Assembly (NCBI RefSeq): GCF_016888135.1
Contig: NZ_JACSWB010000150.1
Span: 1-35,912, forward strand
From: Leptolyngbya sp. CCY15150
Lineage (GTDB): Bacteria; Cyanobacteriota; Cyanobacteriia; RECH01
Reading direction: 5' to 3'
Length of the DNA stretch: 35,912 bases
Shown here: one piece after another, positions 1 to 8,222 of the stretch
How the letters are laid out: every line of letters begins with the position of its first letter
Position numbering within the stretch: position 1 is the first letter of the stretch
The notes under the pieces: generated by a model
The model's database searches: none
The model's input: only the letters and a program-made list of their open reading frames with translations
What the model was told of the DNA's origin: nothing
Position numbers and translations under genes: made by a program

Positions 1-174
1 TGTCGCCTTGGCTATACGGGGTGCTATCATCGCTTCTCACTAGGTTCCAGCCCTTTTACTCTATTCTATCTACCGCCAGAGTCATTGAAGAGCGTTAGGT
101 TTACTACATAAACCATGCGTGCTGACTAGACTGGCAACCATCAATAATAAAGTCTGCTCTTCCCTTCCTAGCTC

Positions 175-804
175 TCACGGACGCGATCGCAATGCTTCCA
201 GATCGGCACCGACAATATATTCAAGATTGCGGGTGATCTTATCTAACTCCCAATCCCACCAGGCTATCTCCAGCAGCGCCTCAATCACCTCCTCTGGAAA
301 CCGTAGATGGATCACCCTGGACGGATTTCCCCCCACGATCGCATAGGGTGGCACATCCCGCGTCACCACCGCCTTGGCTGCCACGATCGCTCCATGACCT
401 ATCGACACCCCCGGCATCACCGTTGCATCATAGCCTAGCCATACATCGTTGCCCACCACCGTGTCGCCCTTGTAGCTCTCCTCTGCCGTGGGAACTACCC
501 GCTCCCAGCCTTGACCAAAAATTCCAAACGGATAGGTGGAAAAGCCTGCCATGCTATGGTTTGCGCCATTCATGATGAAGGTTACCCCACGGGCGATCGC
601 ACAAAATTTACCCATGATCAGCTTGTCGCCCATGAAGGGATAGTGGTAGAGCACTCGCCGCTCAAAGTTTTCGGAGTCTTCCGGGTCGTCGTAATAGGTA
701 TAGTCACCAATGATGATGTGGGGATTGGAAACCGTATTTTTGATGAAACACACCTGAGGGAAGCCAGGCATCGGGTGGGGGTTGGTCGGATCAGGGTAGG
801 GCAT
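175..804 (-). CDS. Vat/CatB-like xenobiotic O-acetyltransferase (hexapeptide repeat)
   Basis: This 209-residue protein resembles the xenobiotic acetyltransferases (Vat streptogramin and CatB chloramphenicol types), trimeric left-handed beta-helix enzymes that move acetyl from acetyl-CoA to a hydroxyl. The N-terminal part ends in the stretch FIMNGANHSMAGFSTYPF (about residues 77-94). Its H83 aligns with the catalytic His of this family. Hexapeptide turns follow (VGNDVWLG, IGHGAIVAAKAVV) and then the PPYAIVGGNPSRVI signature. Length matches the family. The ATG at 804 is the only good start. The gene is divergent from the small membrane gene at 961. Family assignment is firm. Whether it inactivates an antibiotic or acetylates a cell metabolite cannot be read from sequence; cyanobacterial members are usually of unknown substrate. 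Confidence 0.88.
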   Translation of the reverse strand: MPYPDPTNPHPMPGFPQVCFIKNTVSNPHIIIGDYTYYDDPEDSENFERRVLYHYPFMGDKLIMGKFCAIARGVTFIMNGANHSMAGFSTYPFGIFGQGWERVVPTAEESYKGDTVVGNDVWLGYDATVMPGVSIGHGAIVAAKAVVTRDVPPYAIVGGNPSRVIHLRFPEEVIEALLEIAWWDWELDKITRNLEYIVGADLEALRSRP

Positions 805-960
805 AGGTCATTCCCAATCAAGAGAGCGTCATGGTTAGGGCGATCGCCCGAGAATTCAATCCAAAATCTGCGTTCGTAAGGTGCGGAGAATGTCAGAATA
901 GGAGACATAGGCCAGCTTTCGCTAGTCTACTTGTTCTTTGCTACTGATTGAGTAATCCCT

Positions 961-1239
961 ATGCCTCCTCGTTGGCCCCGACAACCCGATCGCGCGGATC
1001 CTGCCTTTCGTAAGCTGGATGATCGCATGAACTTTGCCACCCATGTGGCCCTTTTTGCAGCGAGCAATTCGGGTGTTTGGTTTGTGCGCACGCTCCAGTT
1101 TCAAGACTGGGGCTGGACTGTTTGGCTAACCGGAGGTTGGCTGACCGTATTAGTGATCCATGGGCTATACATTTTTGCGATCGCTGATTACTCAGTCTCA
1201 ACTGAAGCAACAAGCGGGAAGGGTTTTGCAAAGAAGTAG
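961..1239 (+). CDS. Small 2TM-domain membrane protein
   Basis: A 92-residue protein with two hydrophobic segments, about residues 24-44 (MNFATHVALFAASNSGVWF) and 49-74 (WGWTVWLTGGWLTVLVIHGLYIF), preceded by a basic, Arg/Pro-rich N-terminus. The arrangement of a short charged N-terminus, F-x-x-H in the first helix and LxIHG in the second matches the 2TM domain (PF13239) found in small bacterial membrane proteins and at the N-terminus of some LytTR-type kinases. No catalytic residues are visible. The start is ATG, with only a weak ribosome-binding site. It is followed 59 bases later by the DUF3181 gene on the same strand and could be co-transcribed with it. Function unknown. Confidence 0.75.
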   Translation: MPPRWPRQPDRADPAFRKLDDRMNFATHVALFAASNSGVWFVRTLQFQDWGWTVWLTGGWLTVLVIHGLYIFAIADYSVSTEATSGKGFAKK

Positions 1240-1298
1240 TACTCCTATCCCATTAGTCTTGCTGATTCTATAGTCCCATTCTTTACGGAGGTCACCCC

Positions 1299-1604
1299 AT
1301 GACCCACCCAATCTCTAATGAAGCCATTGAAAAACTAGCAGCAGAAATTGGAGAACAGATCTATATCGATGTAGCTAAGTGGCATCTGTATTTACGAGAT
1401 GCTAAGTTACATACAACCCTATCTGAACAACTTTATCCATTACTCGAATCAGATCCAATCGATTCATCGGCTGTTGAACAGATTTTGGCGAGTACTATGA
1501 TCACCCTAGGAGAACAGCGGCAGGTGCCGTTATCTGACCTAGTACCAACCCGCATTCAAAGCCGCTTAGTGGACTTACTGGAAGACTATCAGCGCAAGCT
1601 GTAG
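1299..1604 (+). CDS. DUF3181 family protein
   Basis: A 101-residue soluble, mostly alpha-helical acidic protein. Its pattern, with EKLAAEIGEQIYIDVAKWHLYL at the N-terminus and a C-terminal RLVDLLEDYQRKL, is that of the cyanobacterial DUF3181 family, which has no known function. The ATG is preceded by a clear GGAGGT site 7 bases upstream, so the start is well supported. The gene ends just before a strong palindromic terminator at 1665-1692 that it shares with the convergent DUF305 gene. Confidence 0.82.
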   Translation: MTHPISNEAIEKLAAEIGEQIYIDVAKWHLYLRDAKLHTTLSEQLYPLLESDPIDSSAVEQILASTMITLGEQRQVPLSDLVPTRIQSRLVDLLEDYQRKL

Positions 1605-1664
1605 GTTTTGGGCAACAGCTCGTGTTCAGACTTGTTCCATGAATTTGAAAGAAGGTTAGAACGA

Positions 1665-1692
1665 AATAGGGCGGGCCATGGCCCGCCCTATT
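1665..1692. terminator. Perfect palindromic bidirectional terminator
   Basis: Positions 1665-1692 form a perfect 28-base palindrome centred on CATG, with GC-rich arms (AATAGGGCGGGC and its complement). It lies between the 3' ends of two convergent genes (stops at 1604 on plus and 1705 on minus). AT-rich bases flank it, but there is no long T-run. A bidirectional terminator is the simplest reading. Confidence 0.75.
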
Positions 1693-1704
1693 CATTGAGT
1701 TAGA

Positions 1705-2376
1705 TTATGAGCCGCCGTACCACTCTTGCCGCCACTGCTCCATCTGATCAATTTCTGCTTGCTGAGTCGTGAGAATTTCCTGCGCCATCTCCTGCACGCG
1801 AGGGCGATTGCTCTTTTCCAAGGCCTCTTGCGCCATCACCAACGCTCCCTCATGGTGAGGAATCATCGCGTCTAGGAACCGTAGATCAAACTCATCATCC
1901 GCTTCACCCAGATCGGCGACCATCATCATGGAACGTTCCATCTGTTTCGTCATCGCCATATCGTGGCCCATTTCTTCGTGCCACATCACGGCTTCCTCGT
2001 CCGCATCGGCATACCATCGTTCGCGCCAGCTACGAAGCTGACGCATTTCTTGCCGCTGGGTATCCAAAATGTTCTGAGCTAGGGCTTGAATTTCAGGACG
2101 TTCAGACTTTTCTAAGGCCTCCCGTGCCATCACCATGGCTCCCCGATGGTGAGGAATCATGCCGTCAATAAACCGCAGATCGAAGGTTCTATCTTTGGGG
2201 CCCAAGGTCATCGCATGAGCTGCACCATTGTCGGATTCTGGTTCAACAGCGCTATCAACAGCGCTATCGGCTGGTTGTCCCTCGCCAGATGGAGCACTGG
2301 CTTGATTGGCACAGCCAACGACAGCAACGCTAGCAACAAGGGCGATCGCTAGCAACGGCTTTTTTAGAGTAGACAT
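1705..2376 (-). CDS. DUF305 lipoprotein with two tandem domains
   Basis: A 223-residue predicted lipoprotein. The start chosen is the ATG at 2376 because it gives a clean signal peptide (MSTLKKPLLAIALVASVAVVGC) with lipobox VVGC and C22 as the lipidated residue. ATGs at 2385 and 2442 would add residues ahead of the signal. After a Ser/Glu/Ala-rich linker (23-60) come two copies of a DUF305 (ferritin-like four-helix) domain. Each contains D-x-M-I-P-H-H (HH at 76-77 and 174-175), A-x-E-A-L-E-K-S and an Arg/Trp-rich end. The His pairs are candidate metal ligands; the function of DUF305 is not settled, though several members occur with copper or metal resistance genes. It has no obvious partner here. 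Confidence 0.85.
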   Translation of the reverse strand: MSTLKKPLLAIALVASVAVVGCANQASAPSGEGQPADSAVDSAVEPESDNGAAHAMTLGPKDRTFDLRFIDGMIPHHRGAMVMAREALEKSERPEIQALAQNILDTQRQEMRQLRSWRERWYADADEEAVMWHEEMGHDMAMTKQMERSMMMVADLGEADDEFDLRFLDAMIPHHEGALVMAQEALEKSNRPRVQEMAQEILTTQQAEIDQMEQWRQEWYGGS

Positions 2377-2474
2377 GACAGTCATAGGGCAGTTTCTGAA
2401 TCCGATAGGGTATGGGAGGGTTGAGCCACGAGAACATCTCATACCACAACCCTCCGCCTATCTTAGAACATCCA

Positions 2475-4229
2475 TCATTCGTTGGGGAGGACGCGCTCAA
2501 AACCGCCTGCTAGACCGCGATTGGGCTGGCGTAACCGCACTTCCCATTCTAGTGGCCCAAGGGCGCAGGGGTTGGGGGCATCCCAGCACAGATCAACGCC
2601 TACATCAATGGGATGAACATAGGATATATCCTGCATTTGTGCCGTGGTCACCCTTGCGGAGGGGAGAAGGGGCGGTAGGAGTAGGTTTGGGTAGCCACGG
2701 ACGGTGGTCACCGCTGCGATCGCTGCCACTAACCCCACAGATATCCATGGCCATTGTTTGCCTAGCTGTAGTCCTGGTCGGGGGAGGCGCTGCCAGCGGG
2801 GTTCAATCCAGGCGTGGCCGAGCCAAGCGATCGCCATGGCTGGAATCAGAATGAGGTAGCCCAGACCAAAGCGAATCAGGGGCGACAAGATGAGGGTGAA
2901 GGCGCTGCCCAATAGTCCTAAAGCACTCACCCAGATGGGCCCACGGATGACGGCGCGGTAGGGCGATCGCCACCAGCGATGGAGCAGTAACATGGTCGCC
3001 ACCGTTGATAGAAGACCTAAGCCAAGGAGCAGCTTATTGGTGATGCCGAGGGAAATCCATTCCCGAAACACCCAGGGCAGCCAAGGTGTACCTTCGGGGG
3101 GTGAACCAAACCAAAGCTGCCAGCCATGGATCTGGGCGCGGGCTTCTTCGCCAGCATCTTGGGGGAGGCTCCAGGGCAAGTCGAGACACATGACGGAGGA
3201 GGGATAGAGAGGGCAGCCGGAGGTCAGCCAGCCAAAGATCGTCATCGGTAACAGAATGATGGTGACTAGCCCTAGTCCTACCAGGAGCGATCGCGGTTTT
3301 TGGTAGTGGCGTCCTACAAAAAACAGGCCGCCGATGGCTAGCAAGGGTAATCCGCTGAGCTTGACTGTGACGGCCACGGCACCTAGGCCAAGAATGACAA
3401 AGGCTAGGCCATCAGCGGTCATGGGATTCTGTTCGTCGCTGATTAGCAGGAAGCTCGATAGAAGAATGGCCAGCAGGATGATGGGGATATCAGGAGATGG
3501 CGATACGACAATCTCCATCATCAGAGACGAGCCAAAGAATAGGGCAATCAGCAGTCCTAAGCTACTGGCTCCAAACCAGTCTGGAATGGTTGCTTTTGAA
3601 GACACAATCCGCGTTAGAGCTGCCCAGCCCTGCAGCAGCAGCAGCCACAGCAAAAATCCATTGGCGATCGCTGTTCCCCGTCCATCCAGGATCACGGGGT
3701 TGAAGGGGGCTGCTAGGGCAAACCAAGACGAGGCAAAGCCAAAGCGATCGTGGATTAGGGCTACACCGACGACGGTGCCGTAGTCGGCCAGCCAGCGAAT
3801 GGTGCCGTAGTGATATAGGCCTGTATCAATCCAGGTGACGGGCTGCACGGTGGCGGCGGCGGCGAGGAGGGCCAGGGCTCCCATCCCTAGACCTTGCCTC
3901 CAGCCGATGGCTTGCCTGAGAGTTTGTAGGTCATGGCGTACGGAGGTTTGTCTGAGGGCGATCGCCGCTAGACCGCCTCCCACCGCTAAACCGACTAGGG
4001 GCGACAGGGGCACCCATAGGCTAATGGAAAAGAGAGCGATCGCCACTCCCAATACCCCCAGCCAAGTGATCAATACCGCCTCGGGTTGAAAAGGGCACAT
4101 TAACCGATGGGGATGGGGTACATCCTCGGGTACGCAGGCAAGACGAACGCCGGCCCGATGCGCTAACCCCAGACCAATGGGTAAACACAGCAGCAACAGC
4201 AGAGCCCACATCACCAAAAAGTAGAGCAT
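2475..4229 (-). CDS. Polytopic membrane protein, LIC_10190-like / GT-C-like
   Basis: A 584-residue protein with roughly a dozen hydrophobic segments. The N-terminus inserts directly (MLYFLVMWALLLLLCLPIGL). A soluble, partly periplasmic stretch around DTGLYHYGTIRWLADYG (about 133-150) carries acidic and His residues, as in the first loop of GT-C enzymes. The C-terminal 70 residues are soluble and contain three Cys (CWDAPNPC). The pattern fits the LIC_10190 family of large membrane proteins, often found in surface-polysaccharide loci. I infer a polyprenol-phosphate-sugar-using transferase or another envelope glycan step, but no catalytic motif proves it. It is the last gene of the 15.6-2.5 kb polysaccharide run, 69 bases after the glycoside hydrolase gene. 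Confidence 0.7.
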   Translation of the reverse strand: MLYFLVMWALLLLLCLPIGLGLAHRAGVRLACVPEDVPHPHRLMCPFQPEAVLITWLGVLGVAIALFSISLWVPLSPLVGLAVGGGLAAIALRQTSVRHDLQTLRQAIGWRQGLGMGALALLAAAATVQPVTWIDTGLYHYGTIRWLADYGTVVGVALIHDRFGFASSWFALAAPFNPVILDGRGTAIANGFLLWLLLLQGWAALTRIVSSKATIPDWFGASSLGLLIALFFGSSLMMEIVVSPSPDIPIILLAILLSSFLLISDEQNPMTADGLAFVILGLGAVAVTVKLSGLPLLAIGGLFFVGRHYQKPRSLLVGLGLVTIILLPMTIFGWLTSGCPLYPSSVMCLDLPWSLPQDAGEEARAQIHGWQLWFGSPPEGTPWLPWVFREWISLGITNKLLLGLGLLSTVATMLLLHRWWRSPYRAVIRGPIWVSALGLLGSAFTLILSPLIRFGLGYLILIPAMAIAWLGHAWIEPRWQRLPRPGLQLGKQWPWISVGLVAAIAAVTTVRGYPNLLLPPLLPSARVTTAQMQDISYVHPIDVGVDLCWDAPNPCALGPLEWEVRLRQPNRGLAGGFERVLPNE

Positions 4230-4298
4230 ACGTCACACCACAGAAGAGGACAGCAGAGCATGAACACGTCCAGATCGCCCGACTGCCTCTAGTGTGCC

Positions 4299-5819
4299 TC
4301 AGTTGAGAACGGCATTGGGCAGCGGTGCGGCTGGGATGACGGCCAGTTGGCTACTGTAGGCAGGCAACGTAAGGCGCAGTTCTCCTTGGGTGACAGCGAG
4401 AGAGGCGATCGCTTCGTCTTGCACCCGTTCGCTAAACTCCCAAAGCGTTCCCGTGCCATCGCTAACTAGGGCGGATAGATCGACGGCGAGGGTATGGGCT
4501 TGGGGCTGATCATTCACCAGCAGCAGATTCACTTGGTTTTGGTCGTCTCGGGTGGCGATCGCCATCACCGCGTCATCACTGATCCCGGCTAACAGCACCG
4601 GTCGCCCGCCCTGGAGGGCGCGAGTACCCATCCGCAAGGCATAGTAGCTCAGGCGGCGATGTCCTTCTGCATCAATTAACCCGGCAAAGTCTCCCCGCCC
4701 CCAGTCGTACAGAGAAAACAAGTGGCTGCCGTAGACGTAGGTGTCTCCCGGTTGCGACATGCGAATCATATTTTTGATCAGATTCAAGGAAAAGGAAAGA
4801 TCATCGTAGCCGTCGGTATAGGTGCCCCATTCTCCCAGCCACAGGGGCGATCGCTCATGGATGGTTCCCTGCATCCAGCCGCGTACTTGACGCACATAGG
4901 CGGAAATATCCCAATCATAGTTATGAACATTGACCTGATCAAAGTACGTAGGAATGGCGTCTAATGTATCTGCGGGCCATAGACTATGTCCTATAGTTTT
5001 CGGTGCATGAATATGAAAGTCTCGTCCCGGTAGATAGGTTTGGTAAACATGGGCGATCGCATCGGCTCCTACGCGAGCCAGCTCAAAATAATCGGCTTGA
5101 TTGCCCCCCCAACCCTGCTGGCGATTATCCGGCTCGTTGTGCAGTTCAAAGTCATCCACCTGATAATCATGACGCACATTCAGCCAGTAGACCGTAGCAA
5201 ACACATGCTGCCACCATTCATTCCAATCTGCTTCTGTACGTGGTGGATTGAGTTGCAGTGCCCAGTCTGGATCCCAACCTGGATCGCTATTGCGCAGGGT
5301 GAGCACCGGACGAATATGGGCCTCTTTCAGGGTTGACAATAGCGTGCTGGCGCTGCCTTGCCACAGCTCGGCCGGATCACCTGAAAAGGCATAGTCGCTG
5401 CCGCCTTCTGGCTGGGTCATCACCCGATCCCACCAATCCCAGTTAACCACATCGGGGTTAGCCTTAATCTGAGCAATGGAGGGATAGCCATAGATGCCAT
5501 CATCGTCCTCGGTTTCCCAGCGAGACATGCCCCCATAGATACGATAGGTGTTGAGCCCTAGGTCTTCTAGGTCAGATAGGTTAAAGTCTACATTTCCTTC
5601 ACAGGCTCCGATATACTGGGTACTCGCACCTAGGGAGCGATCGTATAGTTTTAAGGTGGCGATCGCTGGGCTCGTTTGATCAGCAAGCGCTAGCTCCGTC
5701 ATCCCGCCCGCTAGCATCAGTCCTAACCCTAGCAAAAATGGCAGGACACCCTTCACTAGGATTCGTCCTAGCAGTCTCCAGATAGATGGATGGCGGATAA
5801 TCTGCGAGACGTTCATCAT
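4299..5819 (-). CDS. Secreted clan GH-A glycoside hydrolase (GH39/GH5-like)
   Basis: A 506-residue exported hydrolase. The start is the ATG pair at 5819/5816, which overlaps the TGA of the upstream methyltransferase gene (ATGATGA), giving translational coupling. A longer GTG start would run back into that gene. Residues 14-47 form a signal peptide or anchor ending near LALA-D. The mature part is a TIM barrel with HNEP (E229, predicted acid/base) and LGEWG (E330, predicted nucleophile), the two-Glu arrangement of clan A retaining enzymes. A C-terminal beta domain of about 90 residues follows. The closest layout I know is PslG, a GH39-type enzyme in Pseudomonas exopolysaccharide clusters. It probably trims or edits the exported polymer outside the cytoplasm. 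The exact GH family is uncertain. Confidence 0.82.
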   Translation of the reverse strand: MMNVSQIIRHPSIWRLLGRILVKGVLPFLLGLGLMLAGGMTELALADQTSPAIATLKLYDRSLGASTQYIGACEGNVDFNLSDLEDLGLNTYRIYGGMSRWETEDDDGIYGYPSIAQIKANPDVVNWDWWDRVMTQPEGGSDYAFSGDPAELWQGSASTLLSTLKEAHIRPVLTLRNSDPGWDPDWALQLNPPRTEADWNEWWQHVFATVYWLNVRHDYQVDDFELHNEPDNRQQGWGGNQADYFELARVGADAIAHVYQTYLPGRDFHIHAPKTIGHSLWPADTLDAIPTYFDQVNVHNYDWDISAYVRQVRGWMQGTIHERSPLWLGEWGTYTDGYDDLSFSLNLIKNMIRMSQPGDTYVYGSHLFSLYDWGRGDFAGLIDAEGHRRLSYYALRMGTRALQGGRPVLLAGISDDAVMAIATRDDQNQVNLLLVNDQPQAHTLAVDLSALVSDGTGTLWEFSERVQDEAIASLAVTQGELRLTLPAYSSQLAVIPAAPLPNAVLN

Positions 5820-6946
5820 AGTGAGTCCATAGGCAACGGTTGATCGGATGACCAATGTAGAGGCGGATGGAGGAGGCCTTTTTGAGAAGGAGAAGACTGA
5901 ATCTCTAAGGGATACTGATGCCACTGAAAGGCATAGGTTGCTTCCCAGTCTGGCGAAAAAATGCCGGGATTAATAAAGTAAGTCCCTTGCGCTAGATCTA
6001 GTCGCTCAATATGTAAATCCAGGGTATGCGGAACGGTGATATCTGTCGGCAATGGGTTGATGATGATTTCTGTATCTAGATAAATGTGACCTGATGCATC
6101 ACTGAGACTGATGGTAAACAGAGCAGACTCTAGGGACGCTTTCAGTTGATAGTGAATGGTAATCGTCACGCGATCGCCACAATGGAGTTCCGCAGGATCC
6201 AAGGTCACATCCAGAAGCTGAAGAATAGGAGATGCCCATGGTTCAGGGGGCTCGTCTGCGGGTGGAGGCGATGAGTCGATACATTTTTGTAGATAGATAG
6301 TTGGATGGACGATCGCTTTTGGATGGGCTGGGGCGATCGCTTCTAGGTGAGGATAGGCAGAAAGGCGATCGCCTTTGACAAATATGAAACTATTTTGGGC
6401 GTACCAAGGCTGCACGGCCGGATCCTCCCAAAGGCGATCGCGCAGAATATCTAAAACCAGATAATTATGGGACTGAAAGCGCTGAATCCAATAGTCTGGC
6501 CATTGCTCGTTGACATGGTGGGTGCCGCCCTGGTGGGGAATGGCTGCTGAAAATAGAATCACATCACTGAGTTGAACCAGGGATTCCACAAAGCGATCGG
6601 CGCTCTCCTCGGACAAATGCTCAGCCACTTCTAGGGACAGAGCCAGGTCAAACCTGCGTTCAAGCTGAATAGGCTGGCTTAAATCGGAGGCGACAAAGCA
6701 GTCTTGGGGAATTTGTAACGTATCTGACTGAACATAGTCGCCATCCAGTCCCAAGATATCGTTCACTCCCTCAGACTGAAATACCGACAGCCAGGATCCA
6801 TCCCCACACCCCACATCAACTACACTCGTAGGCTGGATCCACTGCAAGATTAAAGGTACGATAACCTGGGCAGACTGGCGTGAACCCTCTCGTAGGGCTT
6901 CAAAAAACTCGGGGTCATAGAGTTCTGGGAGTATAAGTTCAGCCAT
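5816..6946 (-). CDS. Class I methyltransferase fused to a Wzt-type C-terminal glycan-binding domain
   Basis: A 376-residue two-domain protein. Residues 1-200 are a SAM-dependent methyltransferase: motif I VVDVGCGDGS at 42-51, acidic LDGD at 67-70, and DLALSLEVAEHL at 100-111. A Pro-rich linker (227-240) leads to a beta-sandwich of about 125 residues. That domain matches the end of the neighbouring ABC ATPase: RLDL (315-318), YF (323-324), DW (333-334), WH (342-343), YPL (345-347), KG (356-357) and PPLxW (361-365). All are offset by exactly 38 from the ATPase. The gene lies 28 bases downstream of the ATPase gene and overlaps the hydrolase gene by 4 bases. I infer that it methylates the exported glycan, perhaps as a chain cap. 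The methyltransferase and the domain homology are direct readings; the capping role is inference. Confidence 0.85.
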   Translation of the reverse strand: MAELILPELYDPEFFEALREGSRQSAQVIVPLILQWIQPTSVVDVGCGDGSWLSVFQSEGVNDILGLDGDYVQSDTLQIPQDCFVASDLSQPIQLERRFDLALSLEVAEHLSEESADRFVESLVQLSDVILFSAAIPHQGGTHHVNEQWPDYWIQRFQSHNYLVLDILRDRLWEDPAVQPWYAQNSFIFVKGDRLSAYPHLEAIAPAHPKAIVHPTIYLQKCIDSSPPPADEPPEPWASPILQLLDVTLDPAELHCGDRVTITIHYQLKASLESALFTISLSDASGHIYLDTEIIINPLPTDITVPHTLDLHIERLDLAQGTYFINPGIFSPDWEATYAFQWHQYPLEIQSSPSQKGLLHPPLHWSSDQPLPMDSL

Positions 6947-6974
6947 GGGTTAGGATCTATCCTGGTGTAATTCG

Positions 6975-8222
6975 TTAAGGAGTAAGCGATCGCACCCCAT
7001 CTCCCACAACCTCCCAGCGTAGAGGGGGGCGTAAGATGCCCTTAGAGGGAAGGGTCGTATTCACCGTCAGCGGGTAAACATGCCAGTGGTAGTCATAGGC
7101 ATAGCTCCAGTCTTGCTTATACAGCCCCACATCTACAAAATAGTTGCCGCCTCGTAGATCCAGGCGATCGAGGTTCAGCCGAATTGTTCCCTGTTCCTGC
7201 AGCCGCACGCAGGGAATGCCTGTATCTAGGGTGTTGACGTCTAAACAGGTTTCGCCACTGTCTTGACTGATCGTGACGCTAACAATAGCGCTATCCACGG
7301 GTTGACGGGTTTCATAGTCTACCTCAACACAGAGGGCTGCGCCAGATTCCAGGGTGGCTTGGGGTAGCAAGCGCACCGCTGTGATCTCCGCTTCTAGGGA
7401 ACCAAAGCGATTTTCATTGACCCGTAACTCTGTCCCCGCCGCCGTTAGCTGTACCGGACGCTGGGGGGTGCGCTGCTGGGTTTGCGATCGCATCTCCATC
7501 GTATATTGCCCCGCTACCACCGACGGTTCACCGTAGGCCACCACGGTGCCATGCTTGAGCCACAGGGCGCGATCGCACAGCCGCTCTACCTGCCCTACGT
7601 CATGGGATACCAGCACGATAGCGCAGCCCTGATCTTTCATATCAGCAATCCGATTCAGGCATTTCGACTGAAATGATAGATCTCCCACAGATAAAAACTC
7701 ATCCACGAGTAAAATATCTGGATCGGTATGCACAGCAACGGAGAAGGCTAGGCGCATCATCATCCCAGTGCTGTAGGTGCGCACAGGATTATCGATAAAT
7801 CCTTCTAGTTCGGCAAAGTCTACGATACGATCAAATCGTCGAGCCACCTCGCGGCGGGGTAGGCCAGCTACAATCGCGGTCACAAACACATTTTCTCGCC
7901 CTGTGAGGTCACCATGGAAGCCAGCCCCCAAATCTAGGAGCGCTCCAATGCGCCCTCGCATTTTGACCCGTCCCTCGGTGGGATAGGCAACCTGACCTAA
8001 GATTTGCAACAGGGTTGATTTTCCAGCGCCGTTGTGGCCAATCACCCCGATCATTTCTCCCGCCGCCACCTCAAACGACACGCCGCGCAAAGCCCAGAAC
8101 TTTTCCACAGGCTTAATGCGTCGTAGCCCCGACAAGGCCGCTTCCATAAAGGTCACGGGCTTCTCGGTATGGTAGCGACTAAAGTCTTTCCCCAAATTCT
8201 CTACTAGAATAGCGTCGCCCAT
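6975..8222 (-). CDS. wzt: Polysaccharide ABC exporter ATP-binding protein (Wzt/TagH-like) with C-terminal glycan-recognition domain
   Basis: A 415-residue ATPase of the O-antigen/teichoic acid export type. Walker A is GHNGAGKST (62-70), the signature is YSTGMMMRL (150-158), Walker B is ILLVDE (170-175), and the switch His is H206 in SHD. Residues 245-275 are a Gln/Arg-rich linker, and 276-405 form the Wzt C-terminal beta-sandwich that in E. coli O9a recognises the modified end of the polymer. The ATG overlaps the permease stop by one base (TAATG), so the two subunits are translated together. It powers flipping or export of a lipid-linked polysaccharide across the inner membrane. The presence of the C-terminal domain implies that a terminal modification is read before export. 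Confidence 0.93.
   Translation of the reverse strand: MGDAILVENLGKDFSRYHTEKPVTFMEAALSGLRRIKPVEKFWALRGVSFEVAAGEMIGVIGHNGAGKSTLLQILGQVAYPTEGRVKMRGRIGALLDLGAGFHGDLTGRENVFVTAIVAGLPRREVARRFDRIVDFAELEGFIDNPVRTYSTGMMMRLAFSVAVHTDPDILLVDEFLSVGDLSFQSKCLNRIADMKDQGCAIVLVSHDVGQVERLCDRALWLKHGTVVAYGEPSVVAGQYTMEMRSQTQQRTPQRPVQLTAAGTELRVNENRFGSLEAEITAVRLLPQATLESGAALCVEVDYETRQPVDSAIVSVTISQDSGETCLDVNTLDTGIPCVRLQEQGTIRLNLDRLDLRGGNYFVDVGLYKQDWSYAYDYHWHVYPLTVNTTLPSKGILRPPLRWEVVGDGVRSLTP

Noticed and set aside
98-114. Hairpin GGTTTA/TAAACC downstream of the acetyltransferase
   Set aside because: Only 6 AT-rich pairs and no T-run; too weak for a terminator call.
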